A stretch of DNA of 64,000 nt, taken from Tropicimonas sediminicola (GTDB lineage: Bacteria; Pseudomonadota; Alphaproteobacteria; Rhodobacterales; Rhodobacteraceae). Within the stretch, counting starts at the first letter, position 1. Each line of letters begins with the position of its first letter. The stretch lies in assembly GCF_900188335.1 (NCBI RefSeq), contig NZ_FZOY01000009.1, positions 151,617-215,616 of the forward strand, given 5' to 3'. The translations under genes and the position numbers were made by a program. Positions 50,371-60,885 of this stretch are shown piece after piece. Below the pieces are notes generated by a model that saw only the letters and a list, made by a program, of their open reading frames with translations, was not told where the DNA came from and made no database searches.

Positions 50371-52419
50371 TCAGGCCACCACGCTCCAGTAGCCGCCGGT
50401 GTCGCCCGGATCGATCTCGATCAGGCGGCCGTCGTCCTCGTGCGACCATCCGTAGTCGGCCACGTAGAGGTGCTTTTCGCCGGAGCCGTTGCTTGCGGGG
50501 GCAATCTCGATGTCCTTGACGTTGACACGGCGGTTGAGATCCTGCGACCGGGCGCCTTCCAACACCGTGATGACTTCAAGGATCTCGCCATCGCGGTCGA
50601 GCTTCCAGATGCTGTCGCTGAAGCCGCCTCCCACGTAGAAGACCTCTTCCTCGGAATCATAGGCCAGGGCCTCGGGATCGAGGATCTCAGGCGCCAGCAC
50701 GAACGAGTCGACAAGCTGTGTTCCGAGCTGGTCCACCTCGATGACGGTTCGATCGATCCCGTTCACGATGAACAGGTTTCCGGTCTCGGAGTCGAAGGCA
50801 ATGTCCTCCGGGTCGTTCCCGCCGAGCGGGACTGTGTCGAATTCCCAAAGCACGGTGTCGGGCCGCTCCGGATCGATCGCGAACACCTTGTAGGCGTCGT
50901 CGTCAGTCACGAACATGCGCCCGGTCAGCGGGTCGAAGGTCAGCCCGGTCGGCTCGTCCGTGAACCCGAGTTCGTTGGCCTGTTTCAGCGTGCCGTCAAG
51001 CGTGAGCGCAACGACATTTTCGGCCCGGAAGAAAGGTCCTTCATCGACCTCGGAGTCGACCATCACAAGCGTGTCGGAGAACGGGTCGTAGGCAATGCCC
51101 GAGGGATCCGTCAATCCGAGGGACGCGGTGGCGGTCTCGGCCACGACCTTGGGACCCTCGTCGACGATCGAGACGGATGCCTGCCCGGTGCCAATCGCGA
51201 CGGCCGCACCGCTTCCAATGAAGGTCGCCGAGTCGATCCTGAGCGAGAAACTCTCGGTTCCCTCCTGCACATCGTCATCCTGTAGAACGACGGGAACATA
51301 GGCCGTGGTGGAACCCGCCTTCAGATCGATGCTGCCCGAACTGATCCCGAAGAAATCTCCATCCTGATCGCGCGCCGACCCATCGACGGTGCTGAAGGTG
51401 ATGCGAACATCCTCGTTAAGCGGCTGTGAGAGTTTCAGAACGAAATAGGCCGCCTCGGCATCCTCGGACAAGGGCGCCGAGCCGAAGGTCGAGACCGAGA
51501 TGCTTGCGCTCTCGCCGAATTCAATGATCTGGCTGGCATTCAGGGTCGCCCCGGACTGCATCAGGGTGATCCTGAGGGCTTTCTCCGACCCAGTGCCATC
51601 CGGGTCCCAGAGCAGCTCCGCCTTGTCCGCCCGGTAGACGAACTGGCCATGCCCGGAAGCCGTCGCGGAAGACCCTGTGACGAAGTAATCCGCATCGAGC
51701 ACACCGCCGGTGAACCCCGCGCCCTCGGACAGGCCGAAATCACTGCCATAGATCGCCAGGCGGTCATCGGAAGAGAAATCGTAGATCTTGTCCCATTCCC
51801 CGGCTTCCGGCTGCAGGACAAAGATGTCTGCGTCGTCCCCGCCATAGAGGTAGTCGCGCCCCTCGCCGCCGGCGATGATGTCCTTGCCGTCATAGCCGTA
51901 AATCGTGTCGCGGTCACCGCCGCCGAACAGGCTGTTGTCCCCGCTGTTGCCCTTGATGTTGTTTCTCAGATCATTCCCGGACCCATCGACCGAAGCGCTT
52001 CCCAACAGCTGCAACTTCTCGACATAGTCGCCAAGGGTGAAACCGATGTAGCTCTTGACGGTGTCGGTTCCCCCGTCGTCCGTGCCGGACACCGTCTCCT
52101 CGCTGACGATGTCGCCGGGATCGTCGACGTAGTAGCTGTCGTCTCCAGCCCCGCCGAACATGAGATCGCGCCCCTCGCCACCGTTGAGCAGATCGTTTCC
52201 AGCGCCGCCGTAGAGTTCATCATTGCCGCCCTTGGCATAGAGACGGTCGTTCCCCCCAAGTCCGTACATCCGCTCCCAGCGGTCGGAGCCGATCAGGTCC
52301 TCGCCGGACTCCGTACCGAAAACATCGAAGAACTCGGGGCCCCCTTCACCGGATTGCGGATTGCCCCAGTAGTCACCAGGGGTGCTGAAAATACTGATCC
52401 ACGCCAAGCTATCGGTCAT
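50371..52419 (-). CDS. RTX calcium-binding protein with Calx-beta and beta-propeller regions
   Basis: This 682-residue secreted-type protein has RTX nonapeptides near residues 53-95 (YGLGGNDRLYAKGGNDELYG) and ~157-200 (GGEGRDYLYGGDDADIF), a Calx-beta-like region ~310-425 (VRITFSTVDGSARDQDGDFF) and a C-terminal repeat region ~430-682 (SGIAYDPFSDTLVMVDSE, TGLTFDPLTGRMFVTDDD) that reads as an SdiA-regulated/NHL-type beta-propeller. It has no Sec signal, so type I secretion is likely. RTX repeats in the N-terminal part are unusual. Start is ATG 52419. It lies downstream of wzc on the same strand. Confidence 0.85.
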   Translation of the reverse strand: MTDSLAWISIFSTPGDYWGNPQSGEGGPEFFDVFGTESGEDLIGSDRWERMYGLGGNDRLYAKGGNDELYGGAGNDLLNGGEGRDLMFGGAGDDSYYVDDPGDIVSEETVSGTDDGGTDTVKSYIGFTLGDYVEKLQLLGSASVDGSGNDLRNNIKGNSGDNSLFGGGDRDTIYGYDGKDIIAGGEGRDYLYGGDDADIFVLQPEAGEWDKIYDFSSDDRLAIYGSDFGLSEGAGFTGGVLDADYFVTGSSATASGHGQFVYRADKAELLWDPDGTGSEKALRITLMQSGATLNASQIIEFGESASISVSTFGSAPLSEDAEAAYFVLKLSQPLNEDVRITFSTVDGSARDQDGDFFGISSGSIDLKAGSTTAYVPVVLQDDDVQEGTESFSLRIDSATFIGSGAAVAIGTGQASVSIVDEGPKVVAETATASLGLTDPSGIAYDPFSDTLVMVDSEVDEGPFFRAENVVALTLDGTLKQANELGFTDEPTGLTFDPLTGRMFVTDDDAYKVFAIDPERPDTVLWEFDTVPLGGNDPEDIAFDSETGNLFIVNGIDRTVIEVDQLGTQLVDSFVLAPEILDPEALAYDSEEEVFYVGGGFSDSIWKLDRDGEILEVITVLEGARSQDLNRRVNVKDIEIAPASNGSGEKHLYVADYGWSHEDDGRLIEIDPGDTGGYWSVVA

Positions 52420-52783
52420 CTGTTCGGCCTTTTCTGATCTGAAGAACTCGCCAAGTAATTCCCGGGACGATTGCAACCTCGTCTGACACACCTCCCGTCC
52501 GCCGGACCGCGACCGGGCTGTGTCCTGAAGCATCCCGCTCCGGATGCGAAAAGCTATGCATTCATTCTAGCGCACTGGCCGCAGGCGTTACGGCAATTGT
52601 GGGGGAGGCCGGATGAGCATGAGTAGTGCCATCGGCTACCCCAAACCACTGATCGCACTGGATTCATCAGGGGGCCACAAGCACGACGGCGCTGCGGCTC
52701 GGAGGGCCGCCCGCTTGCCGGGAGGAACACCTCGCGCTGCGTCTCCGGACACCCCCGCCCATTCGAGACGACCTCTCGTCAGG
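52420..52783. other. Leader region of the RTX/propeller gene
   Basis: This 364-base stretch separates wzc from the RTX gene. It includes a GCATCC/GGATGC hairpin (52530-52547) and an AT-rich part (~52555-52605) that could hold the RTX promoter. No gene is seen. Confidence 0.45.
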
Positions 52784-55057
52784 TCAAATGGGGTGAGCGC
52801 CGGGCATGACAGCGGCCCGGGTGGGTTGGCTGTACCGATGGCGCATGTGAACCCGCAGATTGACCTGGTTGACGACCGCGCTGACCGGCAGTGAAGCATC
52901 CTGGCTCATGCTTCGGATGCGGTTGATGGCAGTGAGCCCGGTCTGCGCGTCGGTCTGCCCCCACCGCACCGCCAGTATCACCCGATCCACCATCGAGGCC
53001 AGCAACTGCGTCTCCGCGGCATCCTCGGCCGTGCCGCTGTCGAGCAGGATGTAGTCGTAGTACTGTTTCAGGTGCGCAAGGAATTCTGAGAAATGGTCAT
53101 CCGCCAGGACCGAGAGAGGATCCATTTCAGATTTCGGCAACGACAGGAAATCAACACCAGTGTCTCTTGCCGTGACCACCGCGTTCCCAAGCCTCGCGGT
53201 CAAGCCGGCATCGGCTGCAAGGGCGTGCTCGACAATGGCTTCAGGCCGAACGGGAGCCCCGTCGCTGCCATTCCATGGCAACCGCCCGTCCCTTGCTCCC
53301 TGCGTGACTCCCTCGGCCATTGTCGATTGTTGCGTATCGGCATGACTGCCAAGGCTCGCTCGGGCAAGGTCATCCGCAAGTGCAGAACGATCCAGCTCGC
53401 CGTTGCCCAGCCGCTTCGCGACGCCGGGATTCCGGAAATCTAGATCGATGACGAGGACTCGCCGTCGCAACTGCGCAGCATAGATCGCGAGACTGGCTGC
53501 AAGGGTCGTCTTTCCATCACCCGTCGCACATGAGGTTATCAGAAGCGTTGTCGGCTGAATTCCATCGACCGAGCGGCCGGATGATGCGAGGTACACGCCA
53601 CGGATCGCCTCGGTGAAATTCGCGAAGGGCTCATCGCGCAGGAGTTCCTGGAGTCTCCCGATCTTGCGCCGGGAGATCCTGGGAACGAGGCCGATGCAGG
53701 GCACGCCGAGGGCTTCCTTCACGTCGCGCTCACCTCTCAGGCGCTGATCGAGCCGTTCCCGCAACGCCGCGATCATTCCGCCGACGATCAGCGACACGAC
53801 AAGCGCCGGCACAAGGAAAAGAAGCGGGTGCGGCGTACTGGGCGCCACCGGGATCGAGGCGGATGTGATCAGGCGCGCCGACGGCGGGTCGTTCTGGGCC
53901 GCCTGAAGGTCAGCATGTCGGCGCAAAAGGCTTTCATAGGTCTGGCCCGCACTGGCCGCCTGGTGTTCCAGTTCCCGAACCCTGACCCATGCTTCGCTCT
54001 GACCGACGCTGACAACCTGAAGCGAGGCCAGCCGGCGTTCGATATCCCGGATGCGGCTTTCGGCAGCGACCCGGTCCTGCGCCAGGCGCTCGAGGTTTGC
54101 GGTATAAGGCTTCTTCGGACAATCCAGATCCGAAGCGCAGGCGATGGCTTCAGGCAACGCGTCGTCCTGCTGCGAAACGACATCCAGGACCGTGCCCTGC
54201 TCCAGTCCGCTTCGGCTTGCAGCCTGGCGACGATCCAGTTGTGACACGAGCACGTTCAGATCCGATCGCGCGATCGACAGCTGTCGGTTCAGGTCGGCGA
54301 TCTGCACGGCCGTCGTATCGGTCTCGGCCGCTTCGCTCAATCCGAACCTTGTCTGATGCCCCCTGAGCTCCGACACCGCCCTGTCGAGGTTTGTTCGGGC
54401 ATCCGGGATGCGTTCGGCCACGGACGCTATGAAATCCGCCCGCCGCTCGCGAAGGAACCTTGCCTCCAGGTCGAGATACAGTTCGACCGCCCGGTTCGCG
54501 ACAATGGCGGAGACCTCTGGATCGGTCGAGGAATAGGTGACTGCGATCAGCCGCGACTGATGTTCCTTGAAGGCGTTCAACCCGCGCGTGAGCGCTTCGT
54601 AGTCCAGCGCAGGCTCCGGCGTCGGCGCCTGCGCGGCTTCCACGATCCTGCTGACGGCCGGGTTCGACACCAGGGGCTGGAGAAGCTCTCCGAGCGAGCC
54701 TTGGCGTGCGCCGGGACCGGCGAGGTTTTCACCTGAGGTGCCCGCGGATTCCTTCGACTGAAGGCGCTCGCCGGGATCTTCCGCGAGACTTTCGGCGAGG
54801 CGGCGCACATGATTTGGCGAAATGAGCATCTCGACGAGCGTGTCAACCGCAGCCTCGTCAATGACGGCAGTCCCATTCTGAACCTGCGGCTCGAACAGAA
54901 TTTGTGCTTTCGCCGTGTACCTCGGCTCCAAAAGGATCGCCGCTGCCACGGTCAACCCCAACGCGAGCAGCACGAACCCGGCGATCAGGAGCCAGCGACG
55001 TCTGAGGAGGGTCGTGACATGATAAAAATGCAAAGAGTTGGAATCGCTATAAATCAT
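52784..55057 (-). CDS. wzc: Wzc-like polysaccharide co-polymerase/BY-kinase-type protein
   Basis: This 757-residue protein joins a Wzz-type periplasmic domain between two membrane segments (residues ~20-44 and ~410-430) to a cytoplasmic P-loop domain. Walker A (SCATGDGKTTLAAS, ~510) and Walker A' (VLVIDLDFRNPG, ~536) are intact. Walker B is YILLDSGTAED (~671), without the usual DxPP, and no tyrosine cluster is at the C-terminus. It would control chain length together with Wzy, but kinase activity is doubtful. ATG 55057 gives start MIYSDSNSLHFYHV. Confidence 0.9.
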   Translation of the reverse strand: MIYSDSNSLHFYHVTTLLRRRWLLIAGFVLLALGLTVAAAILLEPRYTAKAQILFEPQVQNGTAVIDEAAVDTLVEMLISPNHVRRLAESLAEDPGERLQSKESAGTSGENLAGPGARQGSLGELLQPLVSNPAVSRIVEAAQAPTPEPALDYEALTRGLNAFKEHQSRLIAVTYSSTDPEVSAIVANRAVELYLDLEARFLRERRADFIASVAERIPDARTNLDRAVSELRGHQTRFGLSEAAETDTTAVQIADLNRQLSIARSDLNVLVSQLDRRQAASRSGLEQGTVLDVVSQQDDALPEAIACASDLDCPKKPYTANLERLAQDRVAAESRIRDIERRLASLQVVSVGQSEAWVRVRELEHQAASAGQTYESLLRRHADLQAAQNDPPSARLITSASIPVAPSTPHPLLFLVPALVVSLIVGGMIAALRERLDQRLRGERDVKEALGVPCIGLVPRISRRKIGRLQELLRDEPFANFTEAIRGVYLASSGRSVDGIQPTTLLITSCATGDGKTTLAASLAIYAAQLRRRVLVIDLDFRNPGVAKRLGNGELDRSALADDLARASLGSHADTQQSTMAEGVTQGARDGRLPWNGSDGAPVRPEAIVEHALAADAGLTARLGNAVVTARDTGVDFLSLPKSEMDPLSVLADDHFSEFLAHLKQYYDYILLDSGTAEDAAETQLLASMVDRVILAVRWGQTDAQTGLTAINRIRSMSQDASLPVSAVVNQVNLRVHMRHRYSQPTRAAVMPGAHPI

Positions 55058-55310
55058 CGACCAACCTCGGCAATGCACCAGCTTGAGAATTTACAATCCT
55101 GAAAAAATCAGCCGAGTCGGAGATAATGCCACCCAAATACGAGAACTGAAAATCCATCACCGACCCGATCAAAACCTTTCGCCCCAAAGGACGACACAGG
55201 AATTCCGCGCAAAAACCGCGCTGCAAATCAGTCCTTTCAATTTCCCCCAGCACGTTCACTTCGCACCCCAACTCAAACAAAACAGCTGCCAAATTCCATC
55301 AATCTCGCGA

Positions 55311-55343
55311 GAAACTGTTAGGGATAATTCCCAAAACAGTTTC
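55311..55343. promoter_or_regulatory. 33-bp near-perfect palindrome
   Basis: Outer arms GAAACTGTT (55311-55319) and AACAGTTTC (55335-55343) pair perfectly; inner GGGA (55321-55324) and TCCC (55329-55332) also pair. It is about 254 bases upstream of wzc. It could be an operator or a leader hairpin. Confidence 0.45.
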
Positions 55344-55597
55344 CACAGACATCAGCCTGCCGAAGAACCCCAGACCCAGGTTGATCGCCCGTAGGTCTGA
55401 TGTGCCTTCGGAGCCGGCAGCGGGTTACAATGCTCCTTCCTGTTGTCTCATCATCGCATCGGCAGACGAAGAGCCATAAGGGGGTAACGGGTCCCTAGAA
55501 TGGGCGATTCGCCCTTTGCGCGAGGGTAGAAGGCTGACCGCCGAGCCCTAGCGCCCGGGGATTCGTGGCAAAATTGTGGCGCACATCAATTCCCTCA

Positions 55598-55613
55598 TAC
55601 CCCTAAAGAGGTA
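55598..55613. promoter_or_regulatory. NarL-type 7-2-7 site TACCCCT-AA-AGAGGTA
   Basis: Two heptamers facing each other across AA both match the NarL pattern TACYYMT (TACCCCT and, reversed, TACCTCT). They are nested in a larger dyad TCAATT/AATTGA (55586-55620). Another heptamer-like AGGGGGTA is at 55479-55486. A LuxR-HTH/NarL-type regulator is encoded in this locus. Confidence 0.55.
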
Positions 55614-55957
55614 CAATTGAGAGGCCGCGCCATTAACGCGACAGCGGCGATAGAACCGCCACGGGATTCACCAACCCCGAGGCCAAGCGATGGAAATTTT
55701 CCATTTATGCTCAATGCCATTGGGCACAATTCCGCCGACATTCCGGACGAGGTTTGCCTTTCATGATCCACCGAGTCATCTATCGGTTCACGGAAGCAAG
55801 CGGCTGCGAGAATGCAGCTGCCACAAGAAAAACAACTTACATGGCTACACCTCATTGGCAGCCACGTATCGGAGCAGAAAATGACCTCAAATACCGTACA
55901 GGCATTTGAAATGCCTGAGCGTTTTGCAAGCGTCAAATCACGCACGTCTATCGCGAT

Positions 55958-55975
55958 ACACTCCCAAGGGAGTGT
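55958..55975 (+). promoter_or_regulatory. Perfect palindrome ACACTCCC-AA-GGGAGTGT overlapping the ribosome site
   Basis: Two perfect 8-bp arms surround AA. The right arm contains GGGAG, the Shine-Dalgarno of the gene starting at 55982. As RNA the arms could fold with a CAAG loop and hide it; as DNA it is another 7-2-7-like dyad. Confidence 0.5.
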
Positions 55976-55981
55976 TGACAA

Positions 55982-57580
<1,599 letters not shown>

Positions 57581-57588
57581 TCCAAACC

Positions 57589-57618
57589 CGGGCCGACCGC
57601 GTCAAAGCGGTCGGCCCG
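57589..57618. terminator. Bidirectional terminator between convergent genes
   Basis: CGGGCCGACCGC (57589-57600) and GCGGTCGGCCCG (57607-57618) form a perfect 12-bp stem with a 6-nt loop. It lies 9 bases after the beta-helix stop and 33 bases beyond the convergent glycohydrolase stop. On the minus strand it is followed by GGTTTGG, so U-tract support is weak. Confidence 0.6.
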
Positions 57619-57650
57619 CTGCCTTGCGCAAGGCTCCGGGCATTGTGCAG

Positions 57651-59045
57651 TCACCCGGCTTCGATCCGCTCAACCATCTCGATCGCTTGCAGCGTCTGCG
57701 CGACCAGCGTTTCGAAGGACAGGGTCTTCGGACGACGCATGTAGGTGACGATGTCCTGCGTGAGCAGCGGCTCACTCCATCGGGACGCAATCGCCCCGCG
57801 CCCGTGGCGCAGCCCCAGAACACAGAGCATCTGCGCGGCGTTGCAGTCGACGTCATGACCGATACCGCACAGGATGGTTAGCGTGCGGTCGAAATCGTCT
57901 CCTCCAAACCAGAGCGCGATGATCTGCGCAGCCGCGTTTGGATAGACATGAATCCAGTTGAAGTCCCGATAGGCGTCGTCGCACACCGCCCATGCTGCCT
58001 GCCAGTCGGAACCCGACCGGCAGGCGTCCAGGGCATGCCGGACCACTTGTCCATACTCGGTTTGAGCGGGAACAAGGCTGACGCAGCGCTTCAGGAGATC
58101 CCGCAGGTCGCCGGGGTCGAAGGCCAGCGCACACAGAACAGCGTTGAACACCTCGCCGAGAATGCCATTGCCGGCATGGCTGATTTCGGCATCCATCCAG
58201 GCCAGCCTTGCGGCCTCGCGCGGCCGTCCCGGCACGACCATGCCGCAGATCGCGCCGCGCATCTGTGCGCCGATCCACTCGTCGAACGGATTGCCGCAAC
58301 GTCCTGACTGCGGAGGCAGCACGCCGCGGCGCAGGTTGTCCAGTGCCACGCCCTCAGCGGACCAGCCCAACGGGATCATCGCGACCCAGTTCTCGGCGAT
58401 CGCCCGAGAGGTCACATCGGGACCATGTGCGAGATAGGCCTCGAGGAATGCCAGTTCGAAGGTGATATCGTCGTTGTACGTGTTTGGCGGACGCAGGTAG
58501 CCGGTAATCTCGCCGAAGCTCGAGGAGATATTCTCGGCAGTGTACCCTTCCAGCGCTGTGCCCGCTGCCGCTCCGACCAATTGCCCCAGCCAACCGGCCG
58601 CGATCCTGTCCGGCAGCGTCGCCGCTTCCACCGACAGGTCTTCCGGCCATGCGACCTCGCGATCAAAGCTCTCCCAGTCGGCAAAACGAACTGTGGCCTG
58701 AGATGGATGCGTGGGATCCTGCCGCCCCGCGCGCATAAGAGCCCGCAGCTTCATGTCGACGCGCAGCAAAGTCTCCATATCGCTGGCATCCACCGCGGCC
58801 AGTCCTTGCTGCAACAAGGGGCCGTAGTCCCCCAGTACGACCCCCTTGTTTTCCAAAGATTGCAGCGCCCCCGCCATCAGGCATTCCGGCGCCCCGGACC
58901 CAGGTGCATTCGAGGCCCAGAACTGCATCAACTCGTGATCCTGTTGCCGCATCAACTCCGACGCATCCCAGGTCTGTTCGTCTTCGGCGCGTAGTTTCGG
59001 GGCAGTGTGGCGCAACAGATGTGCGGTGTGTTCGGCTGCTTTCAT
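57651..59045 (-). CDS. ADP-ribosylglycohydrolase family protein
   Basis: This 464-residue protein has a ~150-residue N-terminal region of unknown type, then an ADP-ribosylglycohydrolase (DraG/ARH-like) domain with metal-site motifs YNDDITFELAF and GIGHDVDCNAAQ. Members cleave N- or O-glycosidic bonds to ribose-type groups, or act on small N-glycosides. ATG 59045 gives MKAAEHTAHLL. It is divergent from a LacI regulator and close to a PotD-type importer, so a transported N-glycoside is a possible substrate. Confidence 0.85.
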   Translation of the reverse strand: MKAAEHTAHLLRHTAPKLRAEDEQTWDASELMRQQDHELMQFWASNAPGSGAPECLMAGALQSLENKGVVLGDYGPLLQQGLAAVDASDMETLLRVDMKLRALMRAGRQDPTHPSQATVRFADWESFDREVAWPEDLSVEAATLPDRIAAGWLGQLVGAAAGTALEGYTAENISSSFGEITGYLRPPNTYNDDITFELAFLEAYLAHGPDVTSRAIAENWVAMIPLGWSAEGVALDNLRRGVLPPQSGRCGNPFDEWIGAQMRGAICGMVVPGRPREAARLAWMDAEISHAGNGILGEVFNAVLCALAFDPGDLRDLLKRCVSLVPAQTEYGQVVRHALDACRSGSDWQAAWAVCDDAYRDFNWIHVYPNAAAQIIALWFGGDDFDRTLTILCGIGHDVDCNAAQMLCVLGLRHGRGAIASRWSEPLLTQDIVTYMRRPKTLSFETLVAQTLQAIEMVERIEAG

Positions 59046-59128
59046 GCCGCGCTCCTGAATGGTGCTATCGCTGGTCTTGCCTGTCGGTTCCCGGCTACGC
59101 TCCAACTGAACGACCGGACGGGGGCATC

Positions 59129-60172
59129 TTGCGAAAACGTGTCACGATAAGGGATGTGGCAAAGGCGGCGGGCGTGTCCTCGGCCACCGTATCCTACGTG
59201 ATGAACGATCTCGGAAAGGTGACGCCAGAGGTAGATCGACTGGTGCGCGAGGTCGCACGCGACCTCGGATATGCCCGCAACCGGGCCGCCGTCTCGTTGA
59301 AGACCGGCCGCCACAACGTGATCGGGTGCATCCTCCCGACGCTCGTAAGTCCGATCTTTCCCGAGATCGCAGAGGCCGTTCAGAGCCATGCCGAGACCAA
59401 GGGACTGGCGACCTTGCTGGTCAATTCCGGTGACACAGCGGAGCGCGAGGCGGAAGCACTTCGGATGCTGGCAGGTTTCGGCGTGGACGGCGCGGTGGCG
59501 GTCCTGCACCCGGGGTTCGACGTCGACGGAGCCCCCCCTTTCCCGATCGTGACGCTCGACAGCGCCTTGCCGGGCCATGACTGCATTCAGGCAGACCACG
59601 CCGGGGGCGGCCGGCTGATCGCGGAACACGCGCGTGGGCTGGGCCATACCCGTGTCGGCCTGCTGTCCGGCGCGGACGAGATCGCCTCCAGTCGCGCACG
59701 ACGGCAGGGGTTTCTGGAGGCTGCCGAAGGGCATTGCGAAATCGTCTGGGAAGAGACTGTTCCCCTTACCGCCGCGCTCGGCCCGGCCGCGCAGCGCAAC
59801 CTTGCGCGGCGCGATGTGTCGCTCGTGGTATGCGTGAACGACCTGGTGGCAATAGGAGCGCTCTCCGCCTTGCGCGATCTCGGCGTCGATGTCCCCGGCG
59901 AGGTCTCGGTGATCGGGTTCGACGACATCGGCATGAGCTCCTGGCCGCTGATTGGCCTGACCACGATACGCCAATCGTTGTTGGAGCTTGGATGCGGTGC
60001 GGTGAACCAGCTGGCACGCCGCATTGACGGCGACATTGCACCGCCGAACACCAGGATCCTGCCGGTGGAACTTGTGGAACGGGCGACGACCGCTTCTCAC
60101 TCGCCCTCTCCGGAGTCCCTTGCCGCCAGGCGGTCGCGCAAGGCCGCGAGGAAGGGAATGTCGCGAAACTGA
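59129..60172 (+). CDS. LacI family transcriptional regulator (fourth of four)
   Basis: The 347-residue LacI protein has the HTH VTIRDVAKAAGVSSATVSYVMNDLGKVTPEVD and effector core (NVIGCILPTLVSPIFPEIAEAV, VIGFDDIGMSSWPLIGLTTIRQS). The start is TTG 59129, preceded by GACGGGGG; no ATG lies near in the frame. It is divergent from the glycohydrolase gene (83 bases between starts). Its C-terminal ~25 residues overlap the convergent cyclo-ligase-like gene by 76 bases, suggesting a tail extension. It likely controls the locus. Confidence 0.88.
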   Translation: MRKRVTIRDVAKAAGVSSATVSYVMNDLGKVTPEVDRLVREVARDLGYARNRAAVSLKTGRHNVIGCILPTLVSPIFPEIAEAVQSHAETKGLATLLVNSGDTAEREAEALRMLAGFGVDGAVAVLHPGFDVDGAPPFPIVTLDSALPGHDCIQADHAGGGRLIAEHARGLGHTRVGLLSGADEIASSRARRQGFLEAAEGHCEIVWEETVPLTAALGPAAQRNLARRDVSLVVCVNDLVAIGALSALRDLGVDVPGEVSVIGFDDIGMSSWPLIGLTTIRQSLLELGCGAVNQLARRIDGDIAPPNTRILPVELVERATTASHSPSPESLAARRSRKAARKGMSRN

Positions 60173-60885
60173 TCTGGCTGCACCAGATCCCAGTCCACAC
60201 CCGCCGGCACGCAACCTGCGGGCGGAACCCGGATCAGCTCGGCCTCGGTCGCGATCATCGTCAGCGGGCTGTCATGGGCCATCATCGGCACGCGCTCGGG
60301 GGCGACCAGCTGCGAGGAATGGACCAGCGTGACCATCGGCGTGTCGGGTTTCACGGTGCCCATCTCGCGGAAGATGCCAGTCTCGAGATCGGCGAAGCCT
60401 GCGCCCTTTCCGGTGCGGCCGCCTGCGCGCGACACCGCGACGGAGCCGACGATGCAGAAATCCAGCGCTGGCACCTCGTCGAACTCGATCCGTTCGCCGT
60501 GCATCATGTAGCCCTCGGACGTGGCGGCCAGCTCGAAGCTGACGCCTTTCACCCTCAGCACATTCGGATCGAGCCGAAGATAGGGAAACTGCTGCGTCAG
60601 GGCGGGCACCGGTACATAGAGCACCTTGCCCGCATACAACGCGCGCAGGCGGATCGGGATCTGCGGCGGGTCGGGATTGCATTTGACCGTCTGGGCCGCC
60701 TGCCATTCGGACGTCAATGACAGATTGTAGGCCGCCATATCCGCCCCGGCGAAGTTCGGGATATTGCCCGAGGCCGGACCGACAGCGATCCCGGTTTCCT
60801 CCAGCATCAACCAGATTTCCTCCCGAAGCTGCTGTTTGGGCGGGCTGCGCCTTGCCCATGTTCCGGCATTGCTCGACACATTCAT
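60097..60885 (-). CDS. 5-formyltetrahydrofolate cyclo-ligase-like protein
   Basis: The 262-residue protein is of the 5-FTHF cyclo-ligase (MTHFS)/MTHFSD type, with an ATP-binding-like segment RTGKGAGFADLETGIFREMG and folate-region LVHSSQLV, and N-terminal RSPPKQQLREEIW. It is larger than bacterial FAU1-type enzymes (about 200). ATGA overlap (60882-60885) couples it to the ATPase gene of the importer. Its physical link to a transporter suggests folate or another carrier-like substrate, but a moonlighting cyclo-ligase-fold enzyme cannot be excluded. Confidence 0.8.
   Translation of the reverse strand: MNVSSNAGTWARRSPPKQQLREEIWLMLEETGIAVGPASGNIPNFAGADMAAYNLSLTSEWQAAQTVKCNPDPPQIPIRLRALYAGKVLYVPVPALTQQFPYLRLDPNVLRVKGVSFELAATSEGYMMHGERIEFDEVPALDFCIVGSVAVSRAGGRTGKGAGFADLETGIFREMGTVKPDTPMVTLVHSSQLVAPERVPMMAHDSPLTMIATEAELIRVPPAGCVPAGVDWDLVQPDQFRDIPFLAALRDRLAARDSGEGE

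Larger units (their letters stand above)
55058..55981. other. 924-base AT-richer control region between wzc and the beta-helix gene
   Basis: This divergent intergenic region is markedly AT-rich and holds at least three palindromes (55311-55343, 55598-55613, 55958-55975), listed separately, and a GGGCG-ATT-CGCCC hairpin (55502-55514). No protein-like frame is seen; a small RNA is possible but unproven. It is the likely joint control region for wzc and the beta-helix RTX protein. Confidence 0.5.

Noticed and set aside
50371..52419. RTX toxin or hemolysin
   Set aside because: No toxin domain, acylation partner or type I secretion genes adjoin it; matrix association is more economical.
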